Source: Prevotellaceae bacterium | GTDB lineage: Bacteria > Bacteroidota > Bacteroidia > Bacteroidales > UBA932 | NCBI GenBank assembly: GCA_031268055.1 | Contig: JAIRXY010000182.1 | Location: forward strand, 1 to 9,159 | Reading direction: 5' to 3' | Length of the DNA: 9,159 nt | Part shown: one piece after another, positions 6,902-9,159 of the stretch | How the letters are laid out: every line of letters starts with the position of its first letter | Position numbering within the stretch: the first letter of the stretch is position 1 | Made by a program: the position numbers and the translations under genes | Notes under the pieces: generated by a model | Databases searched by the model: none | What the model saw: the letters and a program-made list of their open reading frames with translations, nothing else | What the model was told of the DNA's origin: nothing

Positions 6902-7654
6902 CTATTTGTACACAAAATTCAGCCTGAATCTTTTTTTGCTATCGCGCTTGTATATTTTCCGGTTAAACGTGTAGTACTGTGCAGGCTTGTGCGACACTCC
7001 CTCCTCATGCTCGCTTATGGGCTGCACGTAGGCCAGCGACAGGATTTTTTTGCGAAAATTGCGGTTGTCTATTTCCACGTCAAGCACTGTCTCGTATAGC
7101 TTTTGCAGCTGCTTGACGGTGAATTTTCGCGGCAAAAACTCAAAGGCAATAGGCTCTTGCTGAAAAAGGTGCATGAGGTAGTCTATGGCCGCAACGAGTA
7201 TTTTGTTGTGGTCGAGCGCAAGCTGGTGTACGTTGTTCAGCTCCACCCACACGCCACCTTTTCGCTTGGTGTAGCTCATGAGCCTTTCGTCGAGCTTTAC
7301 CAGCGCAAAAAATGCCACCGTGAGCACCCTCGACATCGATACGCCGTAAAAGTTGTTTATCCACATCAGCTCCTGCCCCTGCACGCGCTGCGGGTCAGAG
7401 AACACCTCCATTTGCTTTAGGTAAATGCTGCGCGACCCTACCAACTCGCGCGTAACGCGGTTGGCAGCGCTCAGCAAATCTTCGGCGTCGGATATTAGGC
7501 TGCCCGGCAGCTTGAGGTCTTCCGTATCGGAGGGAGGCAACGATACGCGCCGCCGCTCCTCCAAGAGCACGCACAAGGCATTTCCGTCGAATCCGAAAAC
7601 CGTACAGTCTACCGAAATTGCTTGATTGTCGTATTTTAAGTTGGGGTTACCCAT
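6902..7654 (-). CDS. xylR: Nudix-related transcriptional regulator of xylose use (XylR type)
   Basis: The 250-residue protein has the layout of the NrtR/AraR-like regulators: an N-terminal Nudix domain (about 10-145) that senses a ligand, and a C-terminal winged helix (about 165-245) typified by FLPRKFTVKQLQKLYETVL and RNFRKKIL. The Nudix box is degenerate. Where hydrolases have GX5E-X7-REUXEEXGU, this protein has S52 for the first glycine and RVTRELVG at 66-73, losing two of the metal-binding glutamates, so it should bind but not hydrolyse a ligand. In Bacteroides, regulators of this family control arabinose and xylose genes. Lying first in the unit with xylB and xylA, it most likely represses or activates them in response to xylose or xylulose; the ligand is inference. 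The start ATG lies 17 bases behind a TACCTTTG promoter element. It is divergent from pstC across 290 bp. Confidence 0.88.
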   Translation of the reverse strand: MGNPNLKYDNQAISVDCTVFGFDGNALCVLLEERRRVSLPPSDTEDLKLPGSLISDAEDLLSAANRVTRELVGSRSIYLKQMEVFSDPQRVQGQELMWINNFYGVSMSRVLTVAFFALVKLDERLMSYTKRKGGVWVELNNVHQLALDHNKILVAAIDYLMHLFQQEPIAFEFLPRKFTVKQLQKLYETVLDVEIDNRNFRKKILSLAYVQPISEHEEGVSHKPAQYYTFNRKIYKRDSKKRFRLNFVYK

Positions 7655-7671
7655 CCGGCAATGTGTTTTTG

Positions 7672-7679
7672 CAAAGGTA
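7672..7679 (-). promoter_or_regulatory. Bacteroidetes-type -7 element for xylR-xylB-xylA
   Basis: The minus strand reads TACCTTTG, a perfect TAnnTTTG, ending 17 bases before the xylR ATG, so the transcript leader would be only about 10 bases. The nine bases TACCTTTGC are identical to those before the small ORF-hisHF unit. No -33 TTTG was found at the usual distance. Confidence 0.6.
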
Positions 7680-7715
7680 AGCTATATGCTCTACATTAGG
7701 TAGCGTGGAGTATTT

Positions 7716-7761
7716 TTTACGCTAAGTAAATAGCATAAATATCTGAAGATATTGTATTTAC
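7716..7761. promoter_or_regulatory. Nested palindromes upstream of xylR, candidate operator
   Basis: Three dyads overlap here: TTTAC-GCTAA-GTAAA (7716-7730), an outer pair GTAAATA (7726-7732) with TATTTAC (7755-7761), and inside it AATATC-TGAA-GATATT (7738-7753). TTTACGCTA recurs inverted 38 bases before xylA. The position, about 40-90 bases upstream of the xylR -7 element, suits a regulator site. Binding by XylR itself or by a pst regulator is inference. Confidence 0.4.
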
Positions 7762-7885
7762 ATGCCATTTTTGCGGCATAAAAAGTGCTAAATATTACGT
7801 TATCTACCGCAGCAGCGCTCGCTGTACGCATCTACAGATAGCTGCCGTAATCTGCTGCTGTCGTAACATTTTTGTAGCAGCAGCG
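7762..7885. repeat. Dyad-rich GCAGCAG region between xylR and pstC
   Basis: After a hairpin ATGCC/GGCAT (7762-7779), the arms TTACG (7795-7799) and GCAGCAG (7809-7815) are matched by CTGCTGC (7852-7858) and CGTAA (7862-7866). CAGAT/ATCTG (7835-7854) lies inside. GCAGCAGCG also occurs as a direct repeat at 7809-7817 and 7877-7885. Since the pstC -7 element lies further down, this is more likely promoter-upstream DNA than a leader RNA. TGTCGTA at 7859-7865 is faintly Pho-box-like. Confidence 0.4.
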
Positions 7886-7910
7886 TAGGCATGATGTAAT
7901 ATCAGGCCTG

Positions 7911-7918
7911 TATATTTG
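7911..7918 (+). promoter_or_regulatory. Bacteroidetes-type -7 element for pstC
   Basis: TATATTTG matches TAnnTTTG fully and ends 26 bases before the pstC ATG, predicting a transcript start near 7925. The -33 position holds GGCATG rather than TTTG, consistent with a promoter that needs an activator such as PhoB, though that is inference. An AGGAG ribosome binding site follows at 7934-7938, six bases before the ATG. Confidence 0.6.
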
Positions 7919-7944
7919 CCAAAAAGAAAATACAGGAGCGTAGC

Positions 7945-9159
7945 ATGAAAAAGATGTTAAAGCGAAGCGTAGAGCGCGTTGTCGAAGGCTTGTTTGCCCT
8001 GAGCAGTGGCATTACAAGCCTTGTCATCCTGCTTATTGTTGTTTTTTTGTTCAAGGAGGGGCTGGGGCTGTTCCGGAGTCCGGAGGTTGAGAAGGGGTAC
8101 GCGCTTTGCGTACATGCCGACAACCCCGTCGAAGCGCTTCGCCCCGAGCAAATCAAGAAAATTTTTGACGCCGAAATCACCGACTGGCAGGCGCTGGGCG
8201 GACAAAGCAGCGAGATTATGCCGTTTCGCTTTGACGACATTTTCTCCCTTTACACCGACGAGGAGCTGGGGGAGGAGTACGCAATGCTTCCGCAAAAGCT
8301 GGGCGAAATCATTGCGCAAAGCCCCGGCATTATTGCCTTTTTGCCGCAGCAGTATCTGCCGGTATCGAACGCCTCGGTGAAAACACTGCCGGCGGAGAAC
8401 ATTGCGCCAAGCGATTTTTTTGCCGGCAAAGAGTGGTCGCCTACCTCCATGCCAGCCCCGCAGCTTGGGGCTTTTCCGCTTGTGCTGGGAACGCTTTTGG
8501 TGAGCATTTTTGCCATTCTCATAGCCCTTCCGCTGGGGTTGGGCGTTGCCATTTACCTCTCGGAACTGGCCGGAGAGCGCACCCGTAATCTGCTCAAGCC
8601 CGCGGTTGAGCTGCTTGCGGGTATTCCGTCGGTGGTGTACGGATTTTTTGGCTTGGTGGCGCTTGTGCCGCTCATCCAGCGGACGCTCAACCTGCCGGTG
8701 GGCGAAACTGCTTTTGCCGGTAGCGTAGTGCTGGCAATTATGGCGCTGCCTACCATCATCGCCATTGCCGAAGACGCCATGCGCAACACGCCCAAGGCCA
8801 TGCGCGAGGCAAGCTTGGCGCTTGGCGCCACGCAGTGGCAAACCATCTACAAGGTGATTATTCCCTACGCCACCTCCGGCATTACGGCGGCGGTGGTGCT
8901 GGGCGTTGGGCGCGCCGTTGGCGAAACTATGGCGGTGCTAATGGTTACGGGCAATGCAGCGGTGATACCTCGCTCTCTGTTCGAGCCGGTGCGCACCATT
9001 CCTGCCACCATTGCCGCCGAGCTGGGCGAAGCGCCCACAGGAGGCGCTCACTACCAATCTCTGTTTTTGTTGGGGTGCATTTTGTTTGTCATCACCATGC
9101 TGATTAACCTCTCGGCAGAGGTTGTTGCAAAAAAGCAGCACAGCAGAGGTGGGCTTTAG
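7945..9159 (+). CDS. pstC: Phosphate ABC transporter permease PstC with a PstS-like insert in its first periplasmic loop
   Basis: PstC and PstA form the membrane channel of the high-affinity phosphate importer, driven by PstB. The 404-residue protein is longer than the roughly 300-320 of enterobacterial PstC. Helix 1 spans about 20-37. The MetI-like permease core (about 178-392) holds the remaining helices, the EAA coupling motif EASLALGATQWQ at 288-299, and GVGRAVGETMAV at 320-331. Between them, residues about 47-165 form a soluble segment. Its PVEALRPEQIKKIFDAEITD and WQALGG (61-86) look like the PstS motif for 'IF.G.I.nW...GG', and SPGIIAFLPQQYL (126-138) like the PstS strand 'GaIGYv...y'. 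The phosphate-binding GSGTS loop of PstS is not seen. The start has a good AGGAG site. The gene is first in its unit, divergent from xylR, with no pstS before it; pstA and pstB would be expected just past the window, which ends on its stop codon. Confidence 0.93.
   Translation: MKKMLKRSVERVVEGLFALSSGITSLVILLIVVFLFKEGLGLFRSPEVEKGYALCVHADNPVEALRPEQIKKIFDAEITDWQALGGQSSEIMPFRFDDIFSLYTDEELGEEYAMLPQKLGEIIAQSPGIIAFLPQQYLPVSNASVKTLPAENIAPSDFFAGKEWSPTSMPAPQLGAFPLVLGTLLVSIFAILIALPLGLGVAIYLSELAGERTRNLLKPAVELLAGIPSVVYGFFGLVALVPLIQRTLNLPVGETAFAGSVVLAIMALPTIIAIAEDAMRNTPKAMREASLALGATQWQTIYKVIIPYATSGITAAVVLGVGRAVGETMAVLMVTGNAAVIPRSLFEPVRTIPATIAAELGEAPTGGAHYQSLFLLGCILFVITMLINLSAEVVAKKQHSRGGL

Noticed and set aside
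7809..7885. CRISPR-like or tandem repeat of GCAGCAG
   Set aside because: There are only two direct copies and one inverted copy of a 7-9 base motif at irregular spacing, far too short for a CRISPR array.
7957..8841. A 294-codon open frame on the minus strand across pstC
   Set aside because: It is antisense to pstC, has a composition dominated by Arg, Gln and Lys, and shows no family motif.

Overview
The window most likely comes from a Bacteroidetes chromosome, probably the order Bacteroidales. Three lines of sequence evidence point there. Three genes have a perfect TAnnTTTG -7 element, the promoter hallmark of that phylum, a short distance upstream, and a short ORF has a fourth. The xylose isomerase is of the 438-residue Bacteroides type. 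The xylose genes are led by a Nudix-related repressor-type regulator, as in Bacteroides, rather than by an AraC- or ROK-type XylR. Base composition is near 50% GC with a strong preference for C-ending codons (GCC, CGC, TAC, AAC). Species cannot be assigned.

Layout: everything from 1 to 7654 is on the minus strand. From right to left this gives a xylose operon, xylR (7654-6902), xylB (6869-5394) and xylA (5301-3985). A 244-bp intergenic element follows (3723-3966), a long imperfect inverted repeat carrying several internal hairpins. Next is a secreted pectin methylesterase (3634-2681), then a short operon of a 48-residue basic unknown protein (2514-2368), hisH (2308-1721) and hisF (1699-926). 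Last is the N-terminal 280 residues of a lipoprotein serine hydrolase of the beta-lactamase/PBP4-like family (842-1, cut by the window edge). On the plus strand, divergent from xylR, pstC runs from 7945 to 9159, and its stop codon is the last triplet of the window.

Functionally, pectinesterase and xylose isomerase/xylulokinase fit a life on plant cell-wall polysaccharides. The esterase removes methyl esters from pectin outside the cytoplasm, while XylA and XylB feed xylose into the pentose phosphate pathway under a sugar-sensing Nudix-like regulator. HisH and HisF together form imidazole glycerol phosphate synthase, linking histidine and purine metabolism. PstC is a permease subunit of the high-affinity phosphate importer.

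The parts most worth a second look are: the 83/82-nt-arm inverted repeat behind xylA; the PstS-like segment inserted in the first periplasmic loop of PstC; the GTG-started 48-residue ORF leading hisHF; the hisH-hisF pair without hisA between them; and shared palindromic motifs upstream of xylR and xylA that could be operators. I see no tRNA, rRNA, CRISPR array, transposase or phage gene here, and nothing that amounts to a clearly new multi-gene system.
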